Of a DNA stretch of 64,000 nt, positions 48,660 to 57,465 are shown one piece after another. The notes beneath the pieces were generated by a model. It was not told the DNA's origin and did no database searches. It saw only the letters and a list, made by a program, of their open reading frames with translations. Both the position numbers and the translations under genes were made by a program. The stretch is from the NCBI RefSeq assembly GCF_000725485.1, contig NZ_JOAG01000054.1, positions 15,497 to 79,496 on the forward strand, in the 5' to 3' direction. Positions within the stretch are counted from its first letter, which is position 1; every line of letters begins with the position of its first letter. This DNA comes from Nonomuraea candida (GTDB lineage Bacteria; Actinomycetota; Actinomycetes; Streptosporangiales; Streptosporangiaceae).

Positions 48660-49690
48660 GTGATCGATCTCCGTCGGCTCCCGGCTCTGTGGCAGCGGTG
48701 TGACGTCACGGTGCGGGACTTCCCGTTCGCGCTGCTGCTGACCGTCGCCTCGCTCATGCCGGCGTTCCAGGGCCGGGGGACGGAGATCGGCGACATGCCG
48801 GCCCGCCCCTACGACGCGCTGGCCGTCGCGGTGGTCGCCCTCGAATGCCTCCCGCTCACCGTGCGGCGGCGGTGGCCGGCCGTCAGTCTCGTCCTGGTGT
48901 CGCTCGGTTTCGTCCTCGACCAGCTCTTCGCCTATCACGCGGTGGGGGGCACGGCGCTGCCCATCGCGCTCATCAGCGCGGGCGCCCATCTGGAACGCCA
49001 CCGGCGCGCCATCGTGATCCTCCTCTCCGCCGCGTACGTGCCGTTCGTGGTCGTGCTCGACCGGCTCGGCTCGAACGAGACGCTGGCCGACATCGCGATG
49101 TTCTACCTGGCGCTGGCCCTCGCCTGGGGGATCGGCGCCTGGTTGCGCTCGACGCGGGCGGCCGAGGCCGAGCGCCGCCGGCACGTCGCCGAGGCCACCC
49201 GCGCCGCCGAGCGCACCCGCATCGCCCGCGAGCTGCACGACGTGGTGACCCACCACGTCACGGCGATGGTGGTGCAGGCCGAGGCCGCCCGCTACCTGAC
49301 CGCCGCCCCCGACTGCGCGAGCTGGTGGAGCAGACGCGCCAGGCGGGGCAGCCGGTGGAGTTCAAGGAGGAGGGCGAGTCGGCCGGAGCGGCGGGCGGCG
49401 CGGAGTTCGTGGCCTACAGGGTCGTGCAGGAGGCCCTGACGAACGCCCTCAAATACGCCCACGGCAGCCATACCGAGGTCTGGGTGCGTTACGGCGAGAA
49501 GGAGATCAGCGTGGAGGTCGGCACCGACGGCTCCGATTCCGGGGCCGGCGCCTCTCTGGGCGGGAGCGGGCGGGGCCTGGCCGGGCTCCGCGAGCGGGTG
49601 GACGCCCTGGGCGGCGAGTTCAGCGCCGGCCGGCAGGCGGGCGGCGGCTTCGTCGTGCGGGCCCGCGTCCCCGTGGCGAGCCCGTCGTGA
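48660..49690 (+). pseudogene. Sensor histidine kinase, frameshifted by internal deletion
   Basis: Reading frame 1 (48660-49313): basic start, four helices (FALLLTVASLMPAF..., LADIAMFYLALALAWGIG) and the DesK-type HisKA_3 motif ARELHDVVTHHVTAMVVQAE (phospho-His), ending at ...YLTAAPD. Then the frame shifts: frame 2 continues RELVEQTRQAGQPVEF, VQEALTNALKYAHG (N-box) and GRGLAGLRERVDAL (G-box) to 49690. About 50 codons after APD that belong to HisKA_3 are gone. They are present in the remnant at 57334 on. GTG 48660 follows TACGCT by 7 nt (leaderless). The last TGA overlaps the response regulator start. Confidence 0.82.
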
Positions 49691-50346
49691 GCGCGCCGGT
49701 GAAGGTGCTGGTCTGTGACGACCAGGCGCTGATCCGCACCGGGTTCGCCACCATCATCGACGCGCAGCCCGACCTGGAGGTGGTGGGCGAGTGCGGCGAC
49801 GGTCGCGCGGCGGTCGAGCTGGCCCGCCGGCTGCGGCCGGACATCGTGGTGATGGACGTGCGGATGCCGGTGCTGGACGGCATCGCGGCGACCCGCCTGC
49901 TGGCCGGGGCGGGGGTGGCCGACCCGGTCAAGGTGCTGGTGGTGACGACGTTCAACCTGGACGAGTACGTCTACGAGGCGTTGCGTGCGGGGGCGAGCGG
50001 CTTCCTGCTCAAGGACGCGCCGCCGGCGCAGCTCCTGCACGGCATCCGTACGGTCGCCGGCGGCGCGGCGCTGCTGGCGCCGGAGGTGACGCGCCAGCTC
50101 GTGGGCCGGTACGCGGCCCGCATCCGCCCGACCGAGGGCACGCCCGAAGACGGCGTGCTGACCCCGCGCGAGCTGGAGGTGCTGCGCCTGATCGCCGACG
50201 GGCTGTCCAACAGCGAGATCGCCGCGAGCCTGGTGATCAGCCAGGAGACCGTCAAGACGTATGTGTCGCGCATCCTCACCAAGCTCGGCCTGCGCGACCG
50301 GGTGCAGGCGGTGGTCTACGCCTACCGCAAGGGCCTGGTGACCTGA
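49687..50346 (+). CDS. NarL-family response regulator
   Basis: 219 residues. Receiver: CDDQ, Asp in VVMDVRMPVLDG, Thr VTTFN, Lys FLLKDAP; LuxR HTH: LTPRELEVLRLIADGLSNSE, IAASLVISQETVKTYVSRIL. It starts by GTGA overlap with the broken kinase gene. The regulator itself is intact, so it may respond to another kinase or act without phosphorylation. Its target may be the inverted repeat GTCACCG-N2-CGGTGGAC found in copies at 48578 and 57720. Confidence 0.93.
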   Translation: MSAPVKVLVCDDQALIRTGFATIIDAQPDLEVVGECGDGRAAVELARRLRPDIVVMDVRMPVLDGIAATRLLAGAGVADPVKVLVVTTFNLDEYVYEALRAGASGFLLKDAPPAQLLHGIRTVAGGAALLAPEVTRQLVGRYAARIRPTEGTPEDGVLTPRELEVLRLIADGLSNSEIAASLVISQETVKTYVSRILTKLGLRDRVQAVVYAYRKGLVT

Positions 50347-50390
50347 GAGCAGGCGGGCGGGCTCACGCGCACGGGCTCACGCGAGCGCGG

Positions 50391-50448
50391 TCAGGCGGGC
50401 TCACGCGGGCGGGGTCAGGCGGGCTCACGCGGGCGGGGTCAGGCGGGC
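50391..50448. repeat. 24-bp tandem repeat after the response regulator gene
   Basis: TCAGGCGGGCTCACGCGGGC units start at 50391, 50415 and 50439, with degenerate copies back to about 50350. The last copy overlaps the stop of the carbonic anhydrase gene (50439). Confidence 0.8.
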
Positions 50449-51194
50449 GCGCCGTTCAGGATCTCGACCGCGCCGGTGTCCAGCGAGTAGTACGCGCTGA
50501 CCACGGCCACGGCCCCCTTGCCGACCAGCGGCGCCAGGTCGCGGTTGCCGCGCAGCGCGTCGGCGGTCAGCTTCACCTGCGCCTTGGCCATCGTCTCGGC
50601 GGGGTCGGCGCGGCCGTCGCGCACCGCCTCCTCGTACGCCGGCCGCAGCGCGTCCATGATCGCCCGGAGGTTGCCCGGCAGCGGCCGGTCCTCCCGCAGC
50701 GCCTTGTAGGCGGCGGCGACCGCGCCGCAACGCTGGTGACCGAGCACGACGATCAGCGGGGTCCCGCTGACCATCGGCCCGTACTCCACGGAGCCGGTGA
50801 TGACGGGATCCACCGCCACTCCGCCGCTCCGCATGACGAACAGGTCGCCCAGGCCGGTGTCGAAGACCAGCTCGGGCGCCACCCGTGAGTCGATGCACGA
50901 CAGCACGGCCCCGTAGGGCTGCTGGCTGGTGGCCAGCAGTTGCCGGCGGGTGGGATCGCGATCCGGGTGCCGCAGCGCGTTGGCCACCCAGCGGCCGTTG
51001 CCCGCCATGAGCCGCTCGTAGGCGGCCTTGGGGGTGTCGGGAGCCGGTTCGGGAGAGGGGGCGGGAGACGGGTCCGCGCCGGTCGCCCCGACCGTCGAGC
51101 AGCCGGCCAGGCAGGCCGCCGTCAGTGACGCCGTCAGGGACACCGCTCCGGTGAGCAGCGTGCGCCGCCCCGGACCATCAGTTCGAACGCTCAT
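50439..51194 (-). CDS. Exported beta-carbonic anhydrase
   Basis: 251 residues. A twin-Arg start (GPGRRTLLTGAVSLTASLTA) with lipobox LAGC points to Tat-exported lipoprotein. Zn ligands: Cys and Asp of LSCIDSRV, His and Cys of VVLGHQRCGA. The usual SRxAPE and GVAVDPVITGSVEY parts are present. It hydrates CO2 outside the membrane. ATG 51194 is chosen since it starts the signal; upstream codons to 51347 are in frame but lack it. Confidence 0.92.
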   Translation of the reverse strand: MSVRTDGPGRRTLLTGAVSLTASLTAACLAGCSTVGATGADPSPAPSPEPAPDTPKAAYERLMAGNGRWVANALRHPDRDPTRRQLLATSQQPYGAVLSCIDSRVAPELVFDTGLGDLFVMRSGGVAVDPVITGSVEYGPMVSGTPLIVVLGHQRCGAVAAAYKALREDRPLPGNLRAIMDALRPAYEEAVRDGRADPAETMAKAQVKLTADALRGNRDLAPLVGKGAVAVVSAYYSLDTGAVEILNGAPA

Positions 51195-51380
51195 GACCTG
51201 CCGCTCCGAAGGATCGCACCACCCGGTGAACACGGAAGGCAAGGGTAATGCAACTCTCCGTGATTGACCAAAAGTCATGCTGTCCTCCTGGCGACTCCTC
51301 CTCCAGCCGTCCCTCAGCGACAGGTCAGGACCTCCGCGTGATGACAACCGCCGACGACTCCCCCACCTGCCCGCGCGCCG

Positions 51381-52481
51381 TCACTTGGCGGTGAACGAGA
51401 GGATCTCACGTGCCACGGCCGTCGGGTTCTCCTCCGCCAGCCAGTGCCCCGCCCGGGGGATCTCGACGGCGCGCGTGACGTTGCGCAGCAGCGGCGCCAC
51501 CGTCGGCCGGGTGCCGGCGAGCGAGCCGGTGGCCGTCAGGAGGAGCGTGGGGGTGTCCACGGGGGCGGCCGCGGCGTTGTCGCGCTCGTCCTGGTCCAGG
51601 CTCCGGTAGAGCTCGAACCCCGCGCGCAGGACGTGCGGGCGGCTGTACGTGCGGACGTACTCGTCGGTCTCCGCCTCGGTGAAGGGGGAGCGCGTCCGCG
51701 TGCCGCCGAACGCCGCCCCGCCGTGGGCGACCTGCGGATAGAACGCCGTCAGGTAGTCGCGCACGTCGCCCGGGTCGTCGACGAGCTTCTCCGGGATCGA
51801 CCGCTGGCTGTTGAAGGCCATGTGCCAGGAGAAGGTCCGGTACTTCGCGGCGGGCAGCGCCGGCCCGGGAAGGGGATAGTCCATGTGCACGTAGGACTTC
51901 ACCTGGCCGGGGAACTGGGAGACGTACTGGAAGCCGACTCCCCCGCCGAGGTCGTGCGCGACCAGGTCGAAGCGGTCGAGCCCGATCCGGTCGCGCAGCA
52001 GCTCGTGGACGTGCCGGGCCAGGGTCTTCTTGTCGAAGCTCGCCGGGCTTCCCTCGCTGTCGCCGAGGCCGGGCAGGTCGAGGGCGTAGACGGTGTGCTG
52101 CCTGGCGAGCGCCGGCATGATCTTGCGCCACTCGTACCACGTCTGTGGCCAGCCGTGCAGCAGCACCAGCGCCGGGCCCCGGCCGCCCGTGACGTAGTGC
52201 ATGCGCATCCCGCCGGCCTCCGCGAACCGGTGCTCGAACGTCGCGTTGAACGCGGCGTCGTGCTTCGTCGCGGCGTCATAGGACGCGGGCGGCCGGGTCG
52301 CCGGTCCGGCGGCGTACGGCGCCTGCGGCCGGGTCGCCGAGGCGGCGGCGGGAGGCGCTCCGGCGGCCCCGCCGAGCACGTTCCACCCGGCGGCGCCCGC
52401 CACGAGGGAGAGGGTCAGCGCGCCGGCGCCGAGGAGGAGGCGGCGGCGGGAGGGGCGGTTCTGGCTTGGGGTCGGTGTCAT
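51381..52481 (-). CDS. Exported alpha/beta hydrolase (epoxide hydrolase-like)
   Basis: 366 residues. Tat signal SRRRLLLGAGALTLSLVAGA. Hydrolase: HGWPQTWYEWRKIMPALA (HGWP oxyanion), nucleophile Asp in LVAHDLGGGVGFQY and His in IPRAGHWLAEENP. Nucleophile Asp (DLGGG) indicates epoxide hydrolase or haloalkane dehalogenase class rather than esterase. ATG 52481 is closest to the twin-Arg signal; ATG 52517 adds 12 residues. Two inverted repeats lie upstream at 52504-52537. Confidence 0.9.
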   Translation of the reverse strand: MTPTPSQNRPSRRRLLLGAGALTLSLVAGAAGWNVLGGAAGAPPAAASATRPQAPYAAGPATRPPASYDAATKHDAAFNATFEHRFAEAGGMRMHYVTGGRGPALVLLHGWPQTWYEWRKIMPALARQHTVYALDLPGLGDSEGSPASFDKKTLARHVHELLRDRIGLDRFDLVAHDLGGGVGFQYVSQFPGQVKSYVHMDYPLPGPALPAAKYRTFSWHMAFNSQRSIPEKLVDDPGDVRDYLTAFYPQVAHGGAAFGGTRTRSPFTEAETDEYVRTYSRPHVLRAGFELYRSLDQDERDNAAAAPVDTPTLLLTATGSLAGTRPTVAPLLRNVTRAVEIPRAGHWLAEENPTAVAREILSFTAK

Positions 52482-52503
52482 GCCGCCAGCTTCGGGCGTT
52501 TTC

Positions 52504-52537
52504 TTGCGATAACGCATACTTTATTGCGAGATCGCAA
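52504..52537. promoter_or_regulatory. Two inverted repeats upstream of the epoxide-hydrolase-like gene
   Basis: TTGCGATAACGCA (52504-52516) and TTGCGAGATCGCAA (52524-52537), with centres ~20 bp apart, share TTGCG/CGCAA arms. They are AT-rich against the surroundings and sit over the start of the hydrolase gene's upstream region. Regulator unknown. The rest of the gap (52538-52821) shows no gene or motif. Confidence 0.6.
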
Positions 52538-52821
52538 AACCGACCCACCGGTGGAGCGGGTGGCCAGAGCGCGTCGCCGGCGCCGGGCCGCCGGAAGTCC
52601 GCGCTGGTCAGCGGGCGCGACGGGCGCGGATTGGAGTGTTTGCCGGGTTCGCCGTCGCCGCCGACCGGCGCGCGTCGCGGAAGATGGCTTTTCGCGACGG
52701 GTTCCTTGGTCAAGTGATGGGCGGCGGGCCGCTCGTTGCGGAATCCTTGAGGAGGCGGGAACGCTGCGGCCCCGGCGTGCCGGCCACCCCCGAAGCGACG
52801 AACGAGTGCGATGGCGGAACC

Positions 52822-53559
52822 GTGGAACAGCTTGAATACCGAAAGCTCATCAAAGTGCTGGAGCAGGTGGCCGCGGCTCGGCAGGGGGCGCTCTACCCGG
52901 TGCTGGCCGACGCCCTGGCCGTGCACCTCGGGTGGATCGACGCGTTCGTGGCCGAGAACCCCGCATACCTGGCGCTGGACGGCGGCGGCGAGGAGCAGTA
53001 CCTCACCATGTTCCGGCCGTCCTTCGTGGAGGAATACGCCGAGCGCTGGCGCTGGAACAACCCGTTCGCCTCGCGCGACGGGGTCGCCAGCCTGACCCGC
53101 CACGGCGTGGCGACCCTCGGCCGGCTCCGCCTGCGGGCGACCGGCCCCGAGCGGGACTTCGCCGACACCTTCCTGCGCCGCAACGGCATCGACGACATGC
53201 TGAAGATCGTCGTCAGGTCACCGGTCACCGGCGCGGTCAGCACGCTGGGGGTGCCGTTCGACGGGGCGCGGCGCGTCATCGAGCCGGGCGACCGGCTGAT
53301 GGCGGCCACGCTGGGCCCGTTGCTGAGCCCGTACTTCGACGCGAACCTCGCGCCGCCCGCCACGCCGCCCTCCCTGTCACCGGCCGCGCCACCCTCCGTG
53401 CGGATCACCTTCCCGCCCGCCGCACAGATCACCGCGCAGATCACCGCGCCGCCCGCGGTACAGATCACCCTCCCGCCCGCCGTGCCGGACCCCAGGCCGG
53501 CCACCACGCCGGACCTCGACCCCGCCGAACGCGACGTGGCCCGGCAGGGGCCGGCCTGA
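52822..53559 (+). CDS. Hypothetical protein resembling the sensor domain of LuxR-type regulators, no HTH
   Basis: 245 residues. LEYRKLIKVLEQVAAARQGA, then RPSFVEEYAERWRWNNPFAS and RDFADTFLRRNGIDDMLKIV resemble the PAS/GAF-like N-terminal domain found before LuxR HTH in actinomycete regulators. The HTH is absent; instead a Pro/Ile-rich tail (PPAAQITAQITAPPAVQITL) ends the protein. Start uncertain: GTG 52822 or further upstream; GGCGGAA lies before. May be a remnant of a regulator. Confidence 0.5.
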   Translation: MEQLEYRKLIKVLEQVAAARQGALYPVLADALAVHLGWIDAFVAENPAYLALDGGGEEQYLTMFRPSFVEEYAERWRWNNPFASRDGVASLTRHGVATLGRLRLRATGPERDFADTFLRRNGIDDMLKIVVRSPVTGAVSTLGVPFDGARRVIEPGDRLMAATLGPLLSPYFDANLAPPATPPSLSPAAPPSVRITFPPAAQITAQITAPPAVQITLPPAVPDPRPATTPDLDPAERDVARQGPA

Positions 53560-53580
53560 CCGGCCCGGCTGGCCGGCCGG

Positions 53581-53647
53581 GCCGACCAGGCCGAGCCGAC
53601 CAGGCCGAGCCGACCAGGCCGGGCCGACCAGGCCGGGCCGACCGGGG
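53581..53647. repeat. 14-bp tandem repeat
   Basis: GCCGACCAGGCCGA/G repeated four full times plus a partial copy, between the convergent ends of the LuxR-sensor-like gene and the second oxidoreductase gene. Confidence 0.85.
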
Positions 53648-53678
53648 ACAGGCCGGGGGGACGGGCGGCGGCGGCCGG

Positions 53679-54803
53679 TCACGCGTGCGGGCGGTAGGGG
53701 CCGGGGTGGCGCATCCGCCAGACCGTGCCGCGGGTGATGGCCTCCTTGAAGCGGGCCGAGGCCCGGCCGGTCAGCACGGCGCCGAGCGGGCGGTCGTCGG
53801 CCCGGGTGAACTGGGTGACCCCGTCGTGGCGGCCCAGGCTGATGTTCTGCCACACGTAACGGATCCTGGCCGGCCGCGGGTCACGTCCGGTCACCAGGTC
53901 GGCCGCCGCGTCGCCCGCCCGCAGGCCCATCGGCAGGCCGGTCTGGCAGGACATGCGCGAGCGCCCGCCCGCGACCCGCGCCGCCGCGGCGTCCCCGGCG
54001 CCGAACACCTCGGGATGCGAGAGGGAGCGGAGGGTCGCGTCGACCAGCATGCGCCCGTGCCCGTCCGTGGCCAGCCCGGCGGCCGCGGCGAGGCCGGCGA
54101 CGCGGAAGCCGGCCGCCCACACCACGGTGTCGGCGGGCGTCTCGCGGCCGTCGCCCAGGAGCAGGCCCTCGGCGGTGATCCCGGCGACCGGGGTGTGCTC
54201 GTCCAGGGTGACGCCCAGCCGGCGCAGGGCCCGGTGGAGATGGCGGCGGGCCGTCGCGGAAAGCCCGTCCCCGACCGGGCCGGCCGAGACCAGCCGGACC
54301 TCCAGCCCCGGGTGCGCCTCCTTGATCTCGGTCGCGGCCTCGATCCCGGTCAGCCCGCCGCCGACCACGGCGACCGAGCGGGCCGTCCCGGCCAGGCGGG
54401 ACCGCAGCCGGGCCGCCTCGCCCTCGGTCGCGACGGTGAACGCGTGCCCGGCCGCCCCGGGCACCGCGTCCAGGTCGGCGCCGCTGCCGAGGGCGTAGAT
54501 CAGCAGGTCGTAGCCCACCTCGTACGGCGCCGCGTCCAGCCGCACCACCCGCGCCCCGAGGTCGATCCCCGTCACTCCGGCCACCACCAGCTCCACCCCC
54601 GTGCCGGCGAGCAGCCCGCGCAGGGGCAGCCTGGGCAGCTCCTGCCCGGCCGCGAGCTGGTGGAGCCGCACCCGCTCCACGAAACGGTCGCTCACGTTCA
54701 CCAGCGTCACCCGGACCTCGGTGCCGCGCAGCCGCCGGGCCGCCCGCTTGGCGGCGCCCAGCCCGGCGTAACCGGCGCCCAGCACCACGATGTGCATCGT
54801 CAT
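53679..54803 (-). CDS. NAD(P)/FAD-dependent oxidoreductase, NDH-2-like, second ECF41 partner
   Basis: 374 residues, homologous to the enzyme at 39823. VVLGAGYAGLGAAKRAARRL, VAVVGGGLTGIEAATEIKEA, VFGAGDAAAA motifs. It lacks the Gly/Pro insert of the first copy. ATG 54803 is chosen for its GGAGG (3 nt gap to ACC-ATG). Lies directly after its ECF41 gene on the same strand with an ECF41-type promoter between, like the first module. Confidence 0.92.
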   Translation of the reverse strand: MTMHIVVLGAGYAGLGAAKRAARRLRGTEVRVTLVNVSDRFVERVRLHQLAAGQELPRLPLRGLLAGTGVELVVAGVTGIDLGARVVRLDAAPYEVGYDLLIYALGSGADLDAVPGAAGHAFTVATEGEAARLRSRLAGTARSVAVVGGGLTGIEAATEIKEAHPGLEVRLVSAGPVGDGLSATARRHLHRALRRLGVTLDEHTPVAGITAEGLLLGDGRETPADTVVWAAGFRVAGLAAAAGLATDGHGRMLVDATLRSLSHPEVFGAGDAAAARVAGGRSRMSCQTGLPMGLRAGDAAADLVTGRDPRPARIRYVWQNISLGRHDGVTQFTRADDRPLGAVLTGRASARFKEAITRGTVWRMRHPGPYRPHA

Positions 54804-54828
54804 GGTTCCTCCGATCGAGTCCCCATCT

Positions 54829-54856
54829 GAACCGGCAGGCCGGCCGATTCGTGACA
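54829..54856 (-). promoter_or_regulatory. Candidate ECF41 promoter of the second oxidoreductase
   Basis: TGTCA (54856-54852), 17-bp spacer, CGGTTC (54834-54829), 25 bp before the ATG. Identical elements and spacing to the promoter at 39761-39788; spacer shares GAATCGGC. Confidence 0.7.
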
Positions 54857-54876
54857 CCACCCCGGTGTGAGCGTGG

Positions 54877-55776
54877 TCACACGAGCTGGGCGGCGGCGAA
54901 CGCGAGCTTGGCGGGGTTCGTGAGGGTCCTGACCGTGGTGATCCGGCCGTCGCCGATCTCCACGGTCATGATCGCGCGCAGCTCGCCCGCGTGCCGCAGC
55001 AGCACCGCGAGCTCGCCGTTGACCTCCGCGACCGTGGCCGAGACCGAGGACGCCTCCGGCCGCAGGCTGAGGCCGCGCAGGTAACGCAGCACCCGCTCCC
55101 GCCCGTGGACGGGCCGCCGGGCCGCGGTCGTGCCGCCACCGTCCGCCCAGGCGACCACCTCCGCGGCGAGCAGCCGCTCCAGCCCGGACACGTCACCGTG
55201 CAGGGTCGCGGCCATGAACCGCTCGACGATGCGGCGATGGTGGTCGCGGTCGGCGTCGAACCGCTTGCGGGCCGCGCCGAGGTGTCCCCTCGCCCGGCGG
55301 TGGAGCTGCCGGGAGTACGCCTCGTCGAGGCCGAGCAGGTCACCGATCTCGGCATGGCTGTGCCCGAACGCCTCGCGCAGCACGAACACCGCCCGCTCGG
55401 CCGGGCTCAGGCGCTCCAGCAGGACCAGCAGGCCCAGCGACACGGACTCGCGCTGCTCGACGGTCTCCAGCGGCCCGAGCGCGCCGTCACCGGTGAGCAC
55501 GGGCTCGGGCAGCCACGGCCCGGCGTAGCCCTCCCGCCGGCGCCGCGCCGAGGCGAGCTGGTTGAGGCACAGGTTGGTGATGACCCTGGTCAGCCAGGCG
55601 GCCGGCACGTCGACCGGCCCGGCCTGGCTCCAGCGCAGGAACGTCTCCTGCACCATGTCCTCGGCCTCGGCGGCCGAACCAAGCAGCCGGTAGGCCAGGC
55701 CGAACAGCCGGGGCCGCTGCTCCTCGAACACGTCCACCGGCGGCCGCTCCTCCGTCCCCGCCCCCAGGAGATCCAC
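54877..55776 (-). CDS. ECF sigma factor, ECF41 group (second copy)
   Basis: 299 residues. RLFGLAYRLLGSAAEAEDMV (sigma2), WLPEP linker, FGHSHAEIGDLLGLDEAYSR (sigma4), SnoaL-like C-terminal domain with NPAKL in place of NPDKL. A TAACAT box (55784-55789) ends 7 nt before GTG 55776 (leaderless), which sets the start; the in-frame start at 55851 is further upstream. Same gene order as the 38759 module. The changed NPxKL residue may alter self-control. Confidence 0.92.
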   Translation of the reverse strand: MDLLGAGTEERPPVDVFEEQRPRLFGLAYRLLGSAAEAEDMVQETFLRWSQAGPVDVPAAWLTRVITNLCLNQLASARRRREGYAGPWLPEPVLTGDGALGPLETVEQRESVSLGLLVLLERLSPAERAVFVLREAFGHSHAEIGDLLGLDEAYSRQLHRRARGHLGAARKRFDADRDHHRRIVERFMAATLHGDVSGLERLLAAEVVAWADGGGTTAARRPVHGRERVLRYLRGLSLRPEASSVSATVAEVNGELAVLLRHAGELRAIMTVEIGDGRITTVRTLTNPAKLAFAAAQLV

Positions 55777-55850
55777 GTGGCCGATGTTAGGCGCCCCGGA
55801 CCGCCGTGCCGCATCCGGCCCGCACCCGGCTCCGCCCCGCCCGGACGGCA

Positions 55851-55864
55851 CCGTTCATGAACGG
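55851..55864. promoter_or_regulatory. Perfect 14-bp palindrome upstream of the second ECF41 gene
   Basis: CCGTTCATGAACGG, centred about 80 bp upstream of the leaderless start of the sigma gene, with a further ACGGCACC/GGCGCCGT repeat around it. Possibly an activator or repressor site. No bound factor known. Confidence 0.45.
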
Positions 55865-56011
55865 CACCGCCACGAACGGCGCCGTCTGTCCGGTCAGGGG
55901 AGCCGGCGCGAAGCAGACGCAGGCGGTCACCGTCGGCGCTGTCCCAGGGTTCCTCCGAGATGGCGGGCACCACACACACTCCAATCGGTTCGGCGAGGGT
56001 CGGGGGTTCGG

Positions 56012-56877
56012 TCAGCCGGCGTGGGCGATGTCCAGCTCCCGGGCGCGGATGGACCTGCTGCCGTTCCGCAGGGAGCGCAGGGCGTCGCCGATCACCGGGA
56101 GGCGGAGGCCGCGGGCCATGACCGGCCGCAGGGCGATCTGCCGCCGGTTGCCGGGGGTGAAGAAGTGGCGCTGTTCGACGCCGTTGGCCTGGTAGTAGGT
56201 CATGTGCGGGCGCAGCCGCGCCTCCCAGGCGCGCAGGGCGCCGGGCAGGTCGCCGGGGTGGCGGGGCTCGCCCCCTCGTGCGGGGCGAGCCCGCCGACCG
56301 GCCCCGGCAGGGCCGTCGCGGCGATCATGTAGCCGAGCCGGTGCAGATACCTGCCGTCCGGGCCGAAGACCAGGCGCCGGACCGTGGAGCGCAGCCCGTC
56401 GGCGCCCACGACCAGGTCGAAGCGCTCGGTCACGGAGTCGCCACCCTGGTCGAGCGTCACCTCGACGCCGGCGGCGTCCTGCTCGACGCGGGTGGGGGTG
56501 GTCGCGTAGCGGATCTCCACGTCGGGCGGGAGCGCGGCGAAGGCGGCGCGCTCCACGTCCCCGCGCAGCATCGCGCGGGGCGGCACCGGCAGGTCCCCGA
56601 AGCCCAGGCCGGGCCGGCGCGTGCCGGCGCGGTCGACCGTGTAGGTGATGGCGCCGGGCGGCGACCGGTCGGGCAGGGCGTCGAGGATGCCGAGGCGCCG
56701 CGCCGCCGCCCGGCCGGCGCCGAACAGCACGACGAAGTAGCCACCCGGGCGGCGGCCCGGCGCCCGCTCCATGATCACCGGCTCCCAGCCGGCCCGCCGC
56801 AGGCCGATCGCCGTGGCGATGCCGCTGATGCCGAGCCCCACGACGAGGGCTCGTCTCCTGCTGCTCAATGAGGTCAT
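56012..56877 (-). pseudogene. FAD-dependent monooxygenase, internal deletion and frameshift
   Basis: N-terminal frame: VVGLGISGIATAIGLRRAGW (FAD), RGDVERAAFAALPPDVEIRY and VVGADGLRSTVRRLVFGPDG (DG motif), ending near APHEGAS. Then the frame changes and the C-terminus (LRAWEARLRPHMTYYQANGV, RPVMARGLRLPVIGDALRSL) continues to 56012. The GD motif region (GDAAH-type) and ~120 residues in total are missing compared with normal ~390-residue enzymes. ATG 56877 has AGGAGG 5 nt upstream. Confidence 0.8.
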
Positions 56878-56901
56878 GGTCGCCTCCTGGGGTCGCAACG
56901 G

Positions 56902-57465
56902 CTACGGGACGAGGACGATGCGGTGGTCGCTCCCGGCGGTCCACGCCTGGGCCACCTCGGCGAGGGGCACGGCGCGGGCCCGTACGTCGATCTCGCCCGC
57001 CGCCAGTGCCGCGGCCAGCTCCGGCAGCTCGGCGAGGATGTCCCGGAACAGCTCGGCCAGCTCGTCAAGCTGCTCGAACTCGCCCTGGCCCGCCCGTAAC
57101 GCACACTCCACCGCCAGCCGCTCCCCCGGGCCGCCGCCCTCGCCCTGGCCCGCCCGTAACGCGCACCCCGCCGCCAGCCGCTCCCCCGGGCCGCCGGCCT
57201 CCTGCGCGGGTGGCGGGCCGGTGCGGAGGTCGTGATCGGCCCTGAGCAGGTCCAGCAGGTCCAGCAGGTGGCGGAGGTCGCCGATGGCGCGCCGCCCGGT
57301 GTCGGTGACGGCGGTCAGGGCCGCGTCGAGGCGGTCGGGGGCGGCGGTCAGGTAGCGGGCGGCCTCGGCCTGCACCACCATCGCCGTGACGTGGTGGGTC
57401 ACCACGTCGTGCAGGCCGCGCGCCACCGGCGCGGGACCACGTTGCCGCGCCGGCGCGCCAGCCAC
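56902..57465 (-). pseudogene. Chimeric remnant: histidine kinase fragment, 60-bp repeats, dehydrogenase C-terminus
   Basis: Begins with LHDVVTHHVTAMVVQAEAAR and RLDAALTAVTDTGRRAIGDL (HisKA_3), then two copies of a 20-residue repeat (each with ALRAGQGE) and ends in LAAGEIDVRARAVPLAEVAQ and HRIVLVP, the C-terminus of a medium-chain NADP oxidoreductase. The first 81 bp of the kinase part (57414-57334) are identical to 49233-49313 in the other broken kinase. Neither the kinase catalytic domain nor the dehydrogenase core is present. Its frame meets the small membrane protein's at 57399-57465. Confidence 0.68.
57082..57201. repeat. Two 60-bp tandem repeats in the chimeric remnant
   Basis: Copies 57082-57141 and 57142-57201 differ at only four positions, each starting GCCCTGGCCCGCCCGTAACG. 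The unit stays in frame (20 residues). They lie between the kinase and dehydrogenase parts. Confidence 0.88.
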
